DNA from: Nonlabens agnitus
GTDB lineage: Bacteria > Bacteroidota > Bacteroidia > Flavobacteriales > Flavobacteriaceae
Assembly (NCBI RefSeq): GCF_002994045.1
Contig: NZ_MQUC01000003.1
Span: forward strand, 2,766,501 to 2,830,500
Length of the DNA stretch: 64,000 nucleotides
Reading direction: 5' to 3'
Part shown: positions 36,741 to 46,600 of the stretch, piece by piece
Layout of the letters: the number at the start of each line of letters is the position of its first letter
How positions within the stretch are numbered: the stretch's first letter is position 1
Notes under the pieces: generated by a model
Database searches by the model: none
What the model saw: only the letters and a program-made list of their open reading frames with translations
Told to the model about the DNA's origin: nothing
Translations under genes and position numbers: made by a program

Positions 36741-37086
36741 TATCTTTTGTAAAAGGGATTAATTTTTCAAGAAATTGGTCAAAGTCACCGTCATTGATGA
36801 GGTATTCGCCAGATTTTTTGATCACTGGCATGTTTAAGTTTTTTAGGTCAATGGACGCTGCCTTCAACCCTTCGATCATTTCCTTTCTTTTGGCAACATT
36901 CGTATCCACATCATAAAATGTGTATTCCACTTTGTTTTTGTCCAGTAGAGCCCTTGAATCGTGACAGTAATGACAGTCGTCTATTCCATAAACGATGAGC
37001 TGGGTTTCTTGCTGCGTTGACGTTTCGGTTTGTGAGAACGCATGCGCCGTTGTGAACAAGAAGAGTAAGACAAAAAGGGATTTCAT
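36724..37086 (-). CDS. Exported glutaredoxin-like thiol protein
   Basis: 120 aa. Signal peptide MKSLFVLLFLFTTAHAFSQ, then a small thioredoxin fold with the CHYC redox motif in YGIDDCHYCHDSRALL and the cis-Pro loop NMPVIKKSGEYLI. Periplasmic location is inferred from the signal. Its place in a sugar-uptake operon is unusual; it may service cysteines of envelope proteins, or it may just be a passenger. Confidence 0.82.
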   Translation of the reverse strand: MKSLFVLLFLFTTAHAFSQTETSTQQETQLIVYGIDDCHYCHDSRALLDKNKVEYTFYDVDTNVAKRKEMIEGLKAASIDLKNLNMPVIKKSGEYLINDGDFDQFLEKLIPFTKDNVSKS

Positions 37087-37101
37087 GAGAAAGGCTTTAG
37101 G

Positions 37102-37138
37102 TAAAAAGAGTTGCTGAAAACCTCGCTTTCAGCAACTC
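37102..37138 (-). terminator. Hairpin terminator between the TonB receptor and the rest of the sugar operon
   Basis: GAGTTGCTGAAA and TTTCAGCAACTC pair perfectly around a 7-base loop, followed on the minus strand by TTTTT. It would lower expression of the enzymes relative to the receptor. Confidence 0.85.
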
Positions 37139-37176
37139 CAAGGTACTGATCTAAACTAAAGTAAAAAGGCTAATTT

Positions 37177-39810
37177 TTAGAATCGGTATCCTAATCCTAA
37201 TGAAATGGATCTTCCAGGTACTGGACGTACTCTAATGAAATTGGTTTGACCTTCAGTAATTGCGCCTTCTTCAGACTCTGTGATCCCTAAGGTGTCAAAG
37301 ATGTTGTTGGCAGATAGGTTTGCCGTCAAGTTGTTTGCGATCTGGAAGTTCACGTTACCACTAACAATTAAGAATGCAGGTAATACCAACTGATTGCTGT
37401 CTTGTGCAAAAGCCTTAGACTGTCCTATAAAACTTAGACCTACATTATTTTGTGACTCAGCACCAAAGCTGTAGGATGGCAAGAAGTTATAGATAAAGTC
37501 TGGCTGTCTTCTAGGAGTGTTTCCTGCATTGTCACCAGAGTCAATTTCGGCATTGGTGTAGGTTACACCACCACGCAGGTTGAGGTTGTCAAATCTGTAG
37601 GTACCTTCTAGTTCAATACCTATGGACTTATAATCGTTCTCGATAATTTGCTGTGAGGTTGCTTCAAAACCACCTTCTTCTGTTGTTTTTGCATAGAAAG
37701 CAGTTGCGTACAATGCACCGTTTTCAAATCCTTGTTTGTAACCTACTTCTGCTTGGTTGATAAAGTCCAATGCGTTGATCGCATCACCATCTAGATAATT
37801 GAGTCCCGCAAAGAGTATTCTGTCAGCTTTCGCGGAAGCGCCTCTAGAATATCTTCCAAACACAGCTTGAGACTCTGACAACTTCAAGTTAGCACCTAAG
37901 GAATAAGAGAAATAGTCATAGTCATAATCTACAGTGGTAGGGTTTGCCACGTCAATAGCAGAAACAGACTGCTCGATAAACGAAATTTCACCGTCATTGT
38001 TCACGTCATAAGTGGTTTGAACTGGTCCTGCAAAAGTTCCATCTACACGACCTTTATCAAAACGAGCACTTGCATTGAAGTTGAGATTTTCATTGGCCTC
38101 GATGGAAACGTCCACATAAGGAGCACTCACATTATAATCAGTGTCGTAGTTGCGCTGGCAACAGTTACCGAATAGGGTAGCGCCATAGCCAATAAGTCCG
38201 TTTTCACTGCGAGCGTCGCCATTAGCCGCTGTAGCGTTGATCAAACGAGCACGGTCACCAGATGCTTCCAGCAAATAGGAGTTCCACAACCAGGACATGC
38301 TTACATTTTGATAGGATTTGAAGTATCCCAAGGTGATATCGATATTGTCAAATGATTTGGACAACCTCGCATCATTCATAAAGTTGTTGAAGTTATTGAG
38401 CTGTGTATCAAACAATACCGTTGGAGCAAGAATGGTGTTGCCAGGAACTGGGCTGCCGTCGTTTGCAAAAGTCAAGTTTGCATAGTCACGTGAGGTAGCA
38501 AAATCACCGGCAAGAAAATCGTTGGCCGTCAAGACGCTCGCTGGAAATGGTGAGTTGAATCCACCTTTATTGAAGGAAAATCTGCCGCGATTATCAAATC
38601 TCCAACCGTCTACCAGATCAAAGGAAGCCTCAACACCTACTGAGCTTGAAATAGGATTCATACCGTTTGCCACATCAGATCTTCTCAATTCTCCACTGTC
38701 GCCTAGACCTACATTTTGACGTAAGAATGGTGTGTGTAATGTTTGACCATTAGCATCAAATCCTGCGATGTCATTAAAATCAGGATCGGCGTTTGTTCCA
38801 GAAACAGCAATAGGGTTAGGCAAGTAAGCAATAGCCTTGTCGTTTAGGTGTTTAGCATATAGTCTTACGTATCCTTTTTCAAATTCTTTAGTGATATTAA
38901 ACTTAAACTGACCGCCATTGTTAGCCGTATAACCAGCATCTCGTATGCCTTCACCCACACGGTAGAAACCACCCATGTGAAAATACAGTCCGTCGGCGAT
39001 AGGAGCGCCGTACTCAAAATCAGTTCTAAAACTATTGTAATCTGCTCCAAAGGTTGTCCCTAGAGATCCACCTTCTACACGACCTGTTTTGCTAATCAAG
39101 TTGATGATGGCACCAGGAGAATTTGAAGAAAGTGTTGATGCAGATCCACCACGTATGGCTTCAATTCTAGCGATGTTGGAATCGTATCTGGTAAAAATAT
39201 CTGCAGTTGCAAAAGACATATCCCCAAAAAGCAGCACCGGTAAACCATCTTCCTGAATCTGTACATACTTTGATCCACCAGAAGAAACCGGCACACCACG
39301 AACAGCAATGTTGGAATTACCTTCTCCACCAGAGGATTCTGCGCGTATTCCTGGAATGGTTCTGAAGATCTCTGCTGTTGTTCTAGGTGCAGATTGTTCT
39401 ATCACTGTAGGCGTTAGGGTAGTGATCGATACAGATGATTCTAATTTTGACTTTGGGTTTGCCACACCAGTAACGACGATGGCGTCTAGGGAAGCAGCAT
39501 CTTCGGCAAGTTCAAAGTTGAGCACACGGTCAACACCTATAATGCTTAAGGACTTTTCTACTTTGGTGTAACCTATGGAGCTGGCAACAACAATGTAATC
39601 GCCGTCTTCTACATTAGTAATGGTGTAGTTCCCATCAAAATCTGTAATAGCTCCTTTTGTAGTGTTTTGTAGTACAACATTGACATTAAGTAATGGCGTA
39701 CCGCTCGCGTCTGTGATTTTCCCAGTGATCTTGGACTGTGAGAAACCTACTAGACAAACAAAGAATGCCAGTAGAAAGGCAATCTTATGAATTGAAGTAT
39801 TTGTTTTCAT
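37177..39810 (-). CDS. TonB-dependent receptor of the sugar locus
   Basis: 877 aa. Signal peptide ending CLVGFSQ, a carboxypeptidase-like regulatory domain (about residues 27-110, ITGKITDASGTPLLNVNVVLQ), a plug domain (TTLTPTVIEQSAPRTTAEIFRTIPGIRAESSGG...) and a 22-strand barrel ending in LGYRF. No SusD partner is encoded nearby, so it is a classical TonB receptor, probably for sucrose or a related oligosaccharide. Two LacI-type operators lie upstream. A degenerate palindrome (SAKA) is at about residue 657. Confidence 0.92.
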   Translation of the reverse strand: MKTNTSIHKIAFLLAFFVCLVGFSQSKITGKITDASGTPLLNVNVVLQNTTKGAITDFDGNYTITNVEDGDYIVVASSIGYTKVEKSLSIIGVDRVLNFELAEDAASLDAIVVTGVANPKSKLESSVSITTLTPTVIEQSAPRTTAEIFRTIPGIRAESSGGEGNSNIAVRGVPVSSGGSKYVQIQEDGLPVLLFGDMSFATADIFTRYDSNIARIEAIRGGSASTLSSNSPGAIINLISKTGRVEGGSLGTTFGADYNSFRTDFEYGAPIADGLYFHMGGFYRVGEGIRDAGYTANNGGQFKFNITKEFEKGYVRLYAKHLNDKAIAYLPNPIAVSGTNADPDFNDIAGFDANGQTLHTPFLRQNVGLGDSGELRRSDVANGMNPISSSVGVEASFDLVDGWRFDNRGRFSFNKGGFNSPFPASVLTANDFLAGDFATSRDYANLTFANDGSPVPGNTILAPTVLFDTQLNNFNNFMNDARLSKSFDNIDITLGYFKSYQNVSMSWLWNSYLLEASGDRARLINATAANGDARSENGLIGYGATLFGNCCQRNYDTDYNVSAPYVDVSIEANENLNFNASARFDKGRVDGTFAGPVQTTYDVNNDGEISFIEQSVSAIDVANPTTVDYDYDYFSYSLGANLKLSESQAVFGRYSRGASAKADRILFAGLNYLDGDAINALDFINQAEVGYKQGFENGALYATAFYAKTTEEGGFEATSQQIIENDYKSIGIELEGTYRFDNLNLRGGVTYTNAEIDSGDNAGNTPRRQPDFIYNFLPSYSFGAESQNNVGLSFIGQSKAFAQDSNQLVLPAFLIVSGNVNFQIANNLTANLSANNIFDTLGITESEEGAITEGQTNFIRVRPVPGRSISLGLGYRF
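37826..37839. repeat. Degenerate short palindrome inside the TonB receptor gene
   Basis: GCTTTCGCGGAAGC, one mismatch from the core, read as SAKA. Confidence 0.6.
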
Positions 39811-39892
39811 GATGCATTATGGATTTGTGAATAATTCCTATTGTGGTTGCTAATCTATTGGCATTAGGCAGTTAAAAAAGCGAAATAGAAAA

Positions 39893-39906
39893 CGAAAACG
39901 TTTTCG
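39893..39906. promoter_or_regulatory. LacI-type operator 1
   Basis: Perfect palindrome CGAAAACGTTTTCG in the 151-base gap between the TonB receptor and lacI-family genes. The central CG and outer AAA/TTT match LacI/PurR-type operators. Confidence 0.85.
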
Positions 39907-39913
39907 AAAGTAC

Positions 39914-39927
39914 CGAAAACGTTTTCG
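39914..39927. promoter_or_regulatory. LacI-type operator 2
   Basis: Identical to operator 1 and exactly 21 bases away, two helical turns, so two dimers would bind the same face of DNA. Confidence 0.85.
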
Positions 39928-39961
39928 ATAAATTTTCTTAAATTCGATCAACGCATCATTT

Positions 39962-40993
39962 ATGAAACCTACCACACTCAAAGAAATAGCAGAAATCCTA
40001 GGCATTTCCATCACTACGGTTTCTAAAGCTTTAAAGGATTATCCTGATGTAAGCAAGAAGACCAAAGCCATGGTTAAGGAACTCGCGGTCACCATGAATT
40101 ACAGGCCTAATTCCTTTGCCGTGAATTTGCGTACCAAGGAATCCAAAACCATAGGTCTGATCATCCCTGAGATTGTCCATCATTTTTTCTCAAGTGTCAT
40201 TAAAGGAATCATTAGCCAGGCAGAAAAGAAGGGCTATCTGGTCATTATTTTACAAAGCGATGAATCCTACGTCCTAGAGAAAAAGCAAATGGAGTTGCTG
40301 CTTAACAAAAATGTGGATGGACTTTTAATCTCTTTGGCAAATGCCACAGCAGACTTTGATCACTTGACCAATTTTATGGAACAAGGAAAACCTTTAGTGC
40401 TCTTTGATAAAGTGGCAAAGATTGTCAACTGCTCAAAAATCATCATTGATGATCGCAAGGCTGCAGAGACTGCCACACAGCATCTCATCGATACCGGTTG
40501 TAAACGCATTGCCCATTTTAGAGGGCCGTTGTTGCCTCAAAACTCTATCGACCGGTTCTTGGGATATCGCAAGGCACTGCGTGATAACCATATGGAGTAC
40601 GACCCGTCTTTAGTCTATATATGCAACGACATGAGCTATGAAGAAGGTGGTAATTATGCAGAGCAGTTGGTCAAGGAACATCCAGATGTCGACGGTGTTT
40701 TTATCAATACAGATATGGTTGCCATAGGCGCCATCACCAGACTTAGAGATATGGGAATCGATATTCCTGGTCAAATATCCATTGTAGGTTTTAGTAACTG
40801 GTTCATGTCATCGGCGATTTCTCCATCGTTGACCACCATTGATCAGCCGGGTTTTGAGATGGGTAAAGTAGCGTTCAAACGTTTGTACAAAGAAATGCAG
40901 GCCGTCAAGTCAAAAAAGCAATTGCCGCCCACAATCAAAGTGCTGGATACCGCACTGGTAAAACGAGAATCGACTAGATCTGTTACTGTTTAG
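39962..40993 (+). CDS. LacI-family transcriptional regulator
   Basis: 343 aa. The N-terminal HTH (TLKEIAEILGISITTVSKALKDYPDVSKKT, residues 4-33) contains the TVSKAL recognition helix. A hinge helix and a periplasmic-binding-protein-like effector domain follow (TIGLIIPEIVHHFFSSVIKGI, ending at IKVLDTALVKRES). It is divergent from the sugar operon and probably represses it, and itself, through the paired operators. The inducer is unknown. Confidence 0.93.
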   Translation: MKPTTLKEIAEILGISITTVSKALKDYPDVSKKTKAMVKELAVTMNYRPNSFAVNLRTKESKTIGLIIPEIVHHFFSSVIKGIISQAEKKGYLVIILQSDESYVLEKKQMELLLNKNVDGLLISLANATADFDHLTNFMEQGKPLVLFDKVAKIVNCSKIIIDDRKAAETATQHLIDTGCKRIAHFRGPLLPQNSIDRFLGYRKALRDNHMEYDPSLVYICNDMSYEEGGNYAEQLVKEHPDVDGVFINTDMVAIGAITRLRDMGIDIPGQISIVGFSNWFMSSAISPSLTTIDQPGFEMGKVAFKRLYKEMQAVKSKKQLPPTIKVLDTALVKRESTRSVTV

Positions 40994-41005
40994 CAATACA
41001 TTAGA

Positions 41006-41045
41006 GTTCGCTTTCCTTTCTGCCGACTGGCAAACGCTAAAGCGC
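41006..41045. repeat. Long nested palindromic repeat, copy 3
   Basis: Left arm GTTCGCTTTC, degenerate inner palindrome CTTTCTGCCGACTGGCAAACG, right arm CTAAAGCGC. Directly after lacI, between convergent genes. The most decayed of the long copies. Confidence 0.78.
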
Positions 41046-41072
41046 ATACTTATAAAAACCTACGCAAATAAA

Positions 41073-41095
41073 AATGCAGCGATTACCGCTGCATT
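41073..41095 (-). terminator. Terminator of the small lipoprotein at 41118
   Basis: AATGCAGCG and CGCTGCATT around a 5-base loop, followed on the minus strand by TTTATTTG. Confidence 0.8.
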
Positions 41096-41117
41096 CTATA
41101 AATTAAAGGCTCACTGA

Positions 41118-41333
41118 TTAATTATCATCTGCATCAGTGCGCTCTTCCTGTATTTCTTCTTCGATCTCGTCGCCCAGTTCCTCGATTTCATCACCTACTT
41201 TTTCTAGGTTATCCTCAGTATCTTCTGTAGCGGCCTCGATGGCATCTTCTGCTTTTTCAGCGGTGGATTCACGGCAAGAAGTGGTCGCCAGTAACAAACC
41301 TAGGACAGCGCTGCTTAGGAATATTTTTCTCAT
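41118..41333 (-). CDS. Small acidic lipoprotein
   Basis: 71 aa. Signal MRKIFLSSAVLGLLLATTSC with lipobox TTSC, then RESTAEKAEDAIEAATEDTEDNLEKVGDE-type heptads to the end, strongly acidic and helical. It is a relative of the four tandem lipoproteins at 50236-51518, which share the SC-R-(D/E)-E start. It may be surface-exposed, because a charged run after the lipid-bearing Cys is a known export signal in Bacteroidota. No function is known. Confidence 0.78.
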   Translation of the reverse strand: MRKIFLSSAVLGLLLATTSCRESTAEKAEDAIEAATEDTEDNLEKVGDEIEELGDEIEEEIQEERTDADDN

Positions 41334-41466
41334 AATAATGTTGTTTAATGGATGACTAAATCTAGGTCATTATTCTTAAACGTGAAAGCACGCTTCCAGC
41401 CATCAATTTCAGCTTTTTGATTGTGAGGTTACGATTGTGACTTTTACCTTTCTGAATATGAATGGG

Positions 41467-42252
41467 TCAGTCTATTTTTTCACTCAAGTATTTCCAGTAT
41501 CGTTTTGGGACGTGTTGCAGGTGCAGTTTCATGTTTTTGCGCGATTCTATGTTGACGCTCTTGAAATATTGATTCCACAGATCACGGTAGTTGTTTTCGC
41601 TTTCGCGAAAGCGAGATTCCTGACCAGCTAACTTATTGGTTACGCCTCTTTTTGCTATAGGATCGTCAAATTTTATGGTGATCTCTTCTACTTTTTCCAA
41701 GTCATACGAGATCCCAAAATCTCTCTTCAAATCGTAAATGATCCATTTTTGATCTGCATATCTATTTTTAAAATGGCTGCTTATGAGCGGCAACACATTA
41801 AAATCTGGCTCGCAATTAGCATAATACACGTCGCCGTCAATCAGGTGAAAGCGTATGAAGGCTTCCATGCGGTGCTTCTCGCGGCCTACCATTTTGGCAG
41901 CTTGCGAAATTTTCAAAACGGTGGAGTTCCCGTAATCTCCAGACGGTGCTTTGTTATTCTCAAAGGTGGTCCTGCAATACTCAAAAAGCGTATTCTCGAT
42001 CCCAATGATCTCACTTAAAAAGGCGCGATAGAGATCGTAAAAATCGCTTTTGCTGGTGAGTTCCTGCAGTTTTTTTAAAACACGTTCTGCCTTGTCGTGT
42101 TCTGTAATTACGGTATGTGCCTCACCAAACAGCTGATTCTGCACCTGCGATTCTGGCTGGATGATGGGGCTTTTGATCTTGTGGGCATAAATGGTAAAAA
42201 CCGTGGTCAAAAAACCATTGAAAGAGCCATCATAAGTCAAGACATTGTTCAT
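41467..42252 (-). CDS. TIGR03915-family DNA repair-associated protein
   Basis: 261 aa. The pattern LTYDGSFNGFLTTVFTIY at the start and AAKMVGREKHRMEAFIRFHLIDGDVYYANCEPDFNVLPLISSHFKNRYADQKWIIYD in the middle match the TIGR03915/DUF4130 family, normally encoded next to the TIGR03916 radical SAM protein. The reaction is not known. It overlaps that gene by 4 bases. A palindrome copy is read as RFRES at about residue 214. Confidence 0.88.
   Translation of the reverse strand: MNNVLTYDGSFNGFLTTVFTIYAHKIKSPIIQPESQVQNQLFGEAHTVITEHDKAERVLKKLQELTSKSDFYDLYRAFLSEIIGIENTLFEYCRTTFENNKAPSGDYGNSTVLKISQAAKMVGREKHRMEAFIRFHLIDGDVYYANCEPDFNVLPLISSHFKNRYADQKWIIYDLKRDFGISYDLEKVEEITIKFDDPIAKRGVTNKLAGQESRFRESENNYRDLWNQYFKSVNIESRKNMKLHLQHVPKRYWKYLSEKID
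41598..41613. repeat. Short palindrome copy inside the TIGR03915 gene
   Basis: CGCTTTCGCGAAAGCG, read on the gene strand as RFRES. Confidence 0.9.
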
Positions 42253-43511
42253 GAAAATAGGCTTAATTGATTGGTGAAGTTCTTGCTGTACTTGCTACTG
42301 CCTGACAATAGGATCTGGTTCTTTATTTGTATGCCCGTAAGGTCTCGCGTCTCAAACTCCCTTGAATTGCACGTGATGAAATACTTGCTACGGTTCATGG
42401 AGATCCCAATGGCTTTTAAGTGTTCCCAGTTGAGTTTTCTATAACGACGTGCACTCAATATTTTGCCTACTGATTTTAATCCAACTCCAGGAATGCGAGC
42501 GAGCATTCTCTTTTCTGCCTTGTTGATGTCTACAGGGAATTGATCAAGGTTGCGTAGTGCCCACGAAAGTTTAGGATCAATATCCATGTCTAGATTCTGG
42601 TGCTGGTCGTTCAGGATTTCCCGCACGTCAAAACCGTAAAACCGCAATAGCCAGTCCGTTTGATAGAGTCGGTTCTCACGCATCATGGGAACTTCAGTTC
42701 CTAGGGCAGGCAATCTGGAGTCATCTGCTACCGGCACGTAACCAGAATAATAGACGCGCTTCATCTGGAACTTGTTATAAAAATAGTTGGCGCTGTACAT
42801 AACATCGCGATCGCTCTCACCAGTGGCGCCCACGATCATTTGGGTACTTTGCCCAGCAGGTGCATAAACTGGCGTGCTCTTGATGATCTTTTTTTCTGAC
42901 TTATAAATCTGGATCGAGTTTTGAACTGCTTTCATGGGCTGTATAAAATCCTTGTGGTCCTTATCTGGCGCCAGTAATTTCAAGCCAGCTTTTGTTGGGA
43001 TCTCAATATTGACTGATAGCCTATCTGCATACAATCCTGCTTCCTGCATCAGCTCATCGCTCGCGCCAGGTATGGACTTGAGGTGAATGTAGCCGTTGAA
43101 GTTTTCTTCCAGGCGCAGTTTTTTTGCCACACGTATCAACCGTTCCATGGTGGCGTCTGGACTCTTGAAGATTCCAGAGCTCAAGAAAAGGCCTTCAATG
43201 TAATTGCGTCTGTAAAAATTGATGGTAAGATCTACCACTTCTTGAACGGTAAATGCAGCACGTTTTATATCGTTTGATTTACGGGTCACGCAGTAGGCGC
43301 AGTCAAAGATGCAAACGTTAGTCAATAGAATCTTGAGCAGTGATACACAACGACCATCTTCAGTATAGCTATGGCAAATTCCCATACCGCTGGAATCGCC
43401 CAGTCCTTTGTTTTTGTTCTGTCGTTTGCTGCCGCTACTGCTGCAACTCACGTCATACTTTGCAGCATCTGCCAGTATCTCCAGTTTTTCCTTTATTCTC
43501 TCGTAATTCAT
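42249..43511 (-). CDS. Putative DNA modification/repair radical SAM protein (TIGR03916)
   Basis: 420 aa. The radical SAM cluster ligands are Cys67, Cys71 and Cys74 (CIFDCAYC). A C-terminal helix-hairpin-helix (MLARIPGVGLKSVGKILSARRY) suggests DNA binding. The last residues NQLSLFS contain QLSLF, a canonical sliding-clamp-binding pentapeptide, so it may be recruited to the replication clamp. The chemistry is unknown. It is cotranscribed with TIGR03915, downstream of dnaE and dinB. Confidence 0.9.
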   Translation of the reverse strand: MNYERIKEKLEILADAAKYDVSCSSSGSKRQNKNKGLGDSSGMGICHSYTEDGRCVSLLKILLTNVCIFDCAYCVTRKSNDIKRAAFTVQEVVDLTINFYRRNYIEGLFLSSGIFKSPDATMERLIRVAKKLRLEENFNGYIHLKSIPGASDELMQEAGLYADRLSVNIEIPTKAGLKLLAPDKDHKDFIQPMKAVQNSIQIYKSEKKIIKSTPVYAPAGQSTQMIVGATGESDRDVMYSANYFYNKFQMKRVYYSGYVPVADDSRLPALGTEVPMMRENRLYQTDWLLRFYGFDVREILNDQHQNLDMDIDPKLSWALRNLDQFPVDINKAEKRMLARIPGVGLKSVGKILSARRYRKLNWEHLKAIGISMNRSKYFITCNSREFETRDLTGIQIKNQILLSGSSKYSKNFTNQLSLFS

Positions 43512-43633
43512 AATCGTTGCCCACGTATGTGAGTGTTTTTGCTTAGTTCAAATCTTCTTTATGTCACGCCGCCGCATAGTGGCACTGGTTAGAAGTGATC
43601 TCAACGCTCCTTGAAAGAACATCAGTGACTCCA

Positions 43634-46600
43634 TCATTCTCTAACCTTACCTGGTTTGCGACCAGCACCAGGCTGATGAATGTTTGCATTCTCATGCGGC
43701 AGTTCCAAGCGACGGTACCCATTGCCGTTTCCCATGCGGCGATCGCGCAGGCTTGCCTGTTTATCCAGCCGCTGCATGGTTTGCGGATTATCCTCTGCAT
43801 ACCGTGGATCTTGTATGTAATCCATTTTTCTCATGTCCTCAACCTCTATGGAACAGAAGTCAAACTCTTCAACTACTTTGCCATATACTGCATAAATACC
43901 GCTGCCGCGAAAGCTGATTTTTGCCGCCACAGGTGGAAACATTACGGTATCGAAAAAATGACCGTCTCGATCCAGAAAGGTCCCAAACTGCATGCGCTTG
44001 CCTTTGGCCGTATGTGTCGTTTTGATGTTTACCACATAGCCGTAAATCAAGATTTTATTGTTGAGATATCTCGATAGGTCCTTGCACGTATGATTGTTGC
44101 GCGGCTCATCTACCAATAAGTCAAAATGGGAACACAAGGGAAACCCTAGAAGTTCTATCTGCTCAAAAGCCAGTTCTTGTTGTGTGGTCGTCAATTTAGG
44201 AATATGTGCTTGTCTAAACTTGGGCACGAACAGCTGTTTTTGCAACGCCTTTTTAGGTGTTTTATCCATCTTGAAATGTGCTTGCCACAAGAGTTCATAT
44301 CGATCTATTCCTGTAAACCTAAAGGCATCAATGCGTATCAATAAACTCATCTGGTCTATGCTTATCGCGACTCTATTGATAAAATCATCCAGCGATGTAA
44401 ATTCTCCATCTCGCCATCTGGATGCTACAATGGACAACATTGCTTTTTTCTCCAGTTCATTGATGTAGCTGTAACCCAAGTATATCGAGGTCCCTTTGAT
44501 CACATTTGCCACATCACTGTTATTGATGCAAGGTGCTTCAATAGTGGCGCCGCACATTCTTGCCTCGTGTACGTAGAGTTCTGGTTTATAGAAACCACCA
44601 CCATTGTTGAGTGTTGCGGTCATGTACTCCAGCGGGAAATATCGTTTTAAGTACAAACTCTGGTAGCTTTCCACGGCGTATGAGGCAGAGTGACCTTTCG
44701 CGAAAGCGTACCCAGCAAAACTCTTGATCTGGTTCCATATCTCTTGGGATTCTGCTGGATCGTGACCTTCTTTGCGACAGTTTTTATAAAACTTTTCTTC
44801 CACCTTTTGGAACTCTTCTCGAGAACGGTATTTACCGCTCATACCGCGTCGCAGCACGTCTGCCTCGCCCAGGTCGAGCTTTGCATAATGGTGAGCCACC
44901 TTGATCACGTCTTCTTGATAGACCATGATACCATAGGTTTCTGGCATGATACTTTGTAGGATGGGATGTGCCTCGGCACGCTTTTCTGGATAGCGCGTGC
45001 GCAGGATAAACTCGCGCATCATACCACTTTGCGCCACGCCAGGCCTGATGACAGAGCTGGCTGCGACCAGTCCTATGTAATCATTGGTGGCCAGTTTACT
45101 CAAAAGCATGCGCATCGCTGGTGACTCGATGTAAAAACAACCTATGCATTTTGCGCGTGAGATCATGGCGTTGATGCTCTCGTCCTTCATAAACTTTTTC
45201 ACGTCACGACGCACATCTGCCAGTACAGCATCTGGCTGATTGTTCTTAATGATCTGGATGGCGTCCCTTATTTTTCCCAGACCGCGCTGTGCCAGGATGT
45301 CAAACTTATGGATGCCGGCATCCTCTGCAATATGCATGTCAAACTGTACGGTAGGATAACCTTTGGGCGGCAGGTTGGTGGCACTGTAATAGTGAATGGG
45401 ACGCTCTGTAATGAGAATACCACCAGCGTGAATGCTGGTATAGTTGGGCATGTCCATCAAATATTTGGAATACCTGATCACCAACTGGTGCATGTGATCC
45501 AGTAGCGCAAAATTCCAACTTCCAGAGGTGAGCATGTCAATATCTGCTCGTGGCAACCCAAATACTTTACCCAATTCTCGCAGTACCGCGCGATATTGAA
45601 AAGTGACATAGGTTCCCTGCAACGCGACATTAGCTCGCTTCCCGAATTCCTCAAAGATGAATCGGGTCATGTCCTCACGATCGTCCCATGAAAAATCAAG
45701 GTCAAAATCTGGTGGGCTGGTACGGTAATCATTGATAAACCGCTCAAAATATAGATCCAGTTCAATGGGATCGACCTCAGTGATTTGCAATAGGTAGGCA
45801 AGGATGCTGTTAGCGCCACTACCACGGCCTACATAAAAATAACCTTGCTCACGAGCATATTGACAAATGCGCCAGTTGATCAGGAAATAGGCAACAAATC
45901 CTTTTTTTACCACAGTGGTGATTTCCTTTTCAATGCGTGCGTCAATATCTGGTGTTGATGCGCCGTACCGCAATGGGATTCCTTCCTGAGCCAATTGCTG
46001 GAGCAGTTTGAAATCTGCTATTGAGTTTTCTTCTGGTGTACCGTCGCGGTGGTAGGTCTTCTGGTTGGCATTGAGTTGCGACTTGTCGTAATCAAAACTT
46101 ATGCTGCACTGGTCCAGCAGTTTTTTGGTGTTTTCAATGATGAATGGATATTCGCTAAACAGGGCTTCCAGTTCATCAACAGGAATCATTTTATCGGCTT
46201 CAGTGCCTTGTTGTTGTGTGGGCAGCTGGCTCAAGAGAATGTTCAGGTCGATGCAGCGCAGCAATCGGTGTGCGTTAAAATCCTTCTTGTTTCTAAACGT
46301 AACAGGCTGCAGGATCACCAATTTATCCTTGTACTTGAGATAATCGGTAAAGGGTAGTTTACGTAGGCTTGTTATGGAGACTCCTATGAATTCGCTTTCG
46401 CGAAAGCGAGTTTTCCTCAACGCTACCACTTTCTCCAGTGGGTAAATGACAAAACAATTTTCAAATGCAGGCGCTACCTCTGGCAGGGCTGTCTTCCCGT
46501 GAAGGTGCGGTGACAAAAAATCATTGAGTTCTTGAAAGCCAGCGTTGTTTTTTGCAAGTCCTACATACAACTGCTGGTGATCATTACGAAAGTCGATGCC

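Noticed and set aside
43564..43800. Minus-strand frame overlapping the 3' end of dnaE2
   Set aside because: It lies in a different frame within a solid polymerase gene and shows no domain.
44695..44708. Palindrome copy in dnaE2 read as AFAKG
   Set aside because: FAKGHS is a conserved polymerase motif, so the similarity to the dispersed repeat is probably coincidence; listed only at low confidence.
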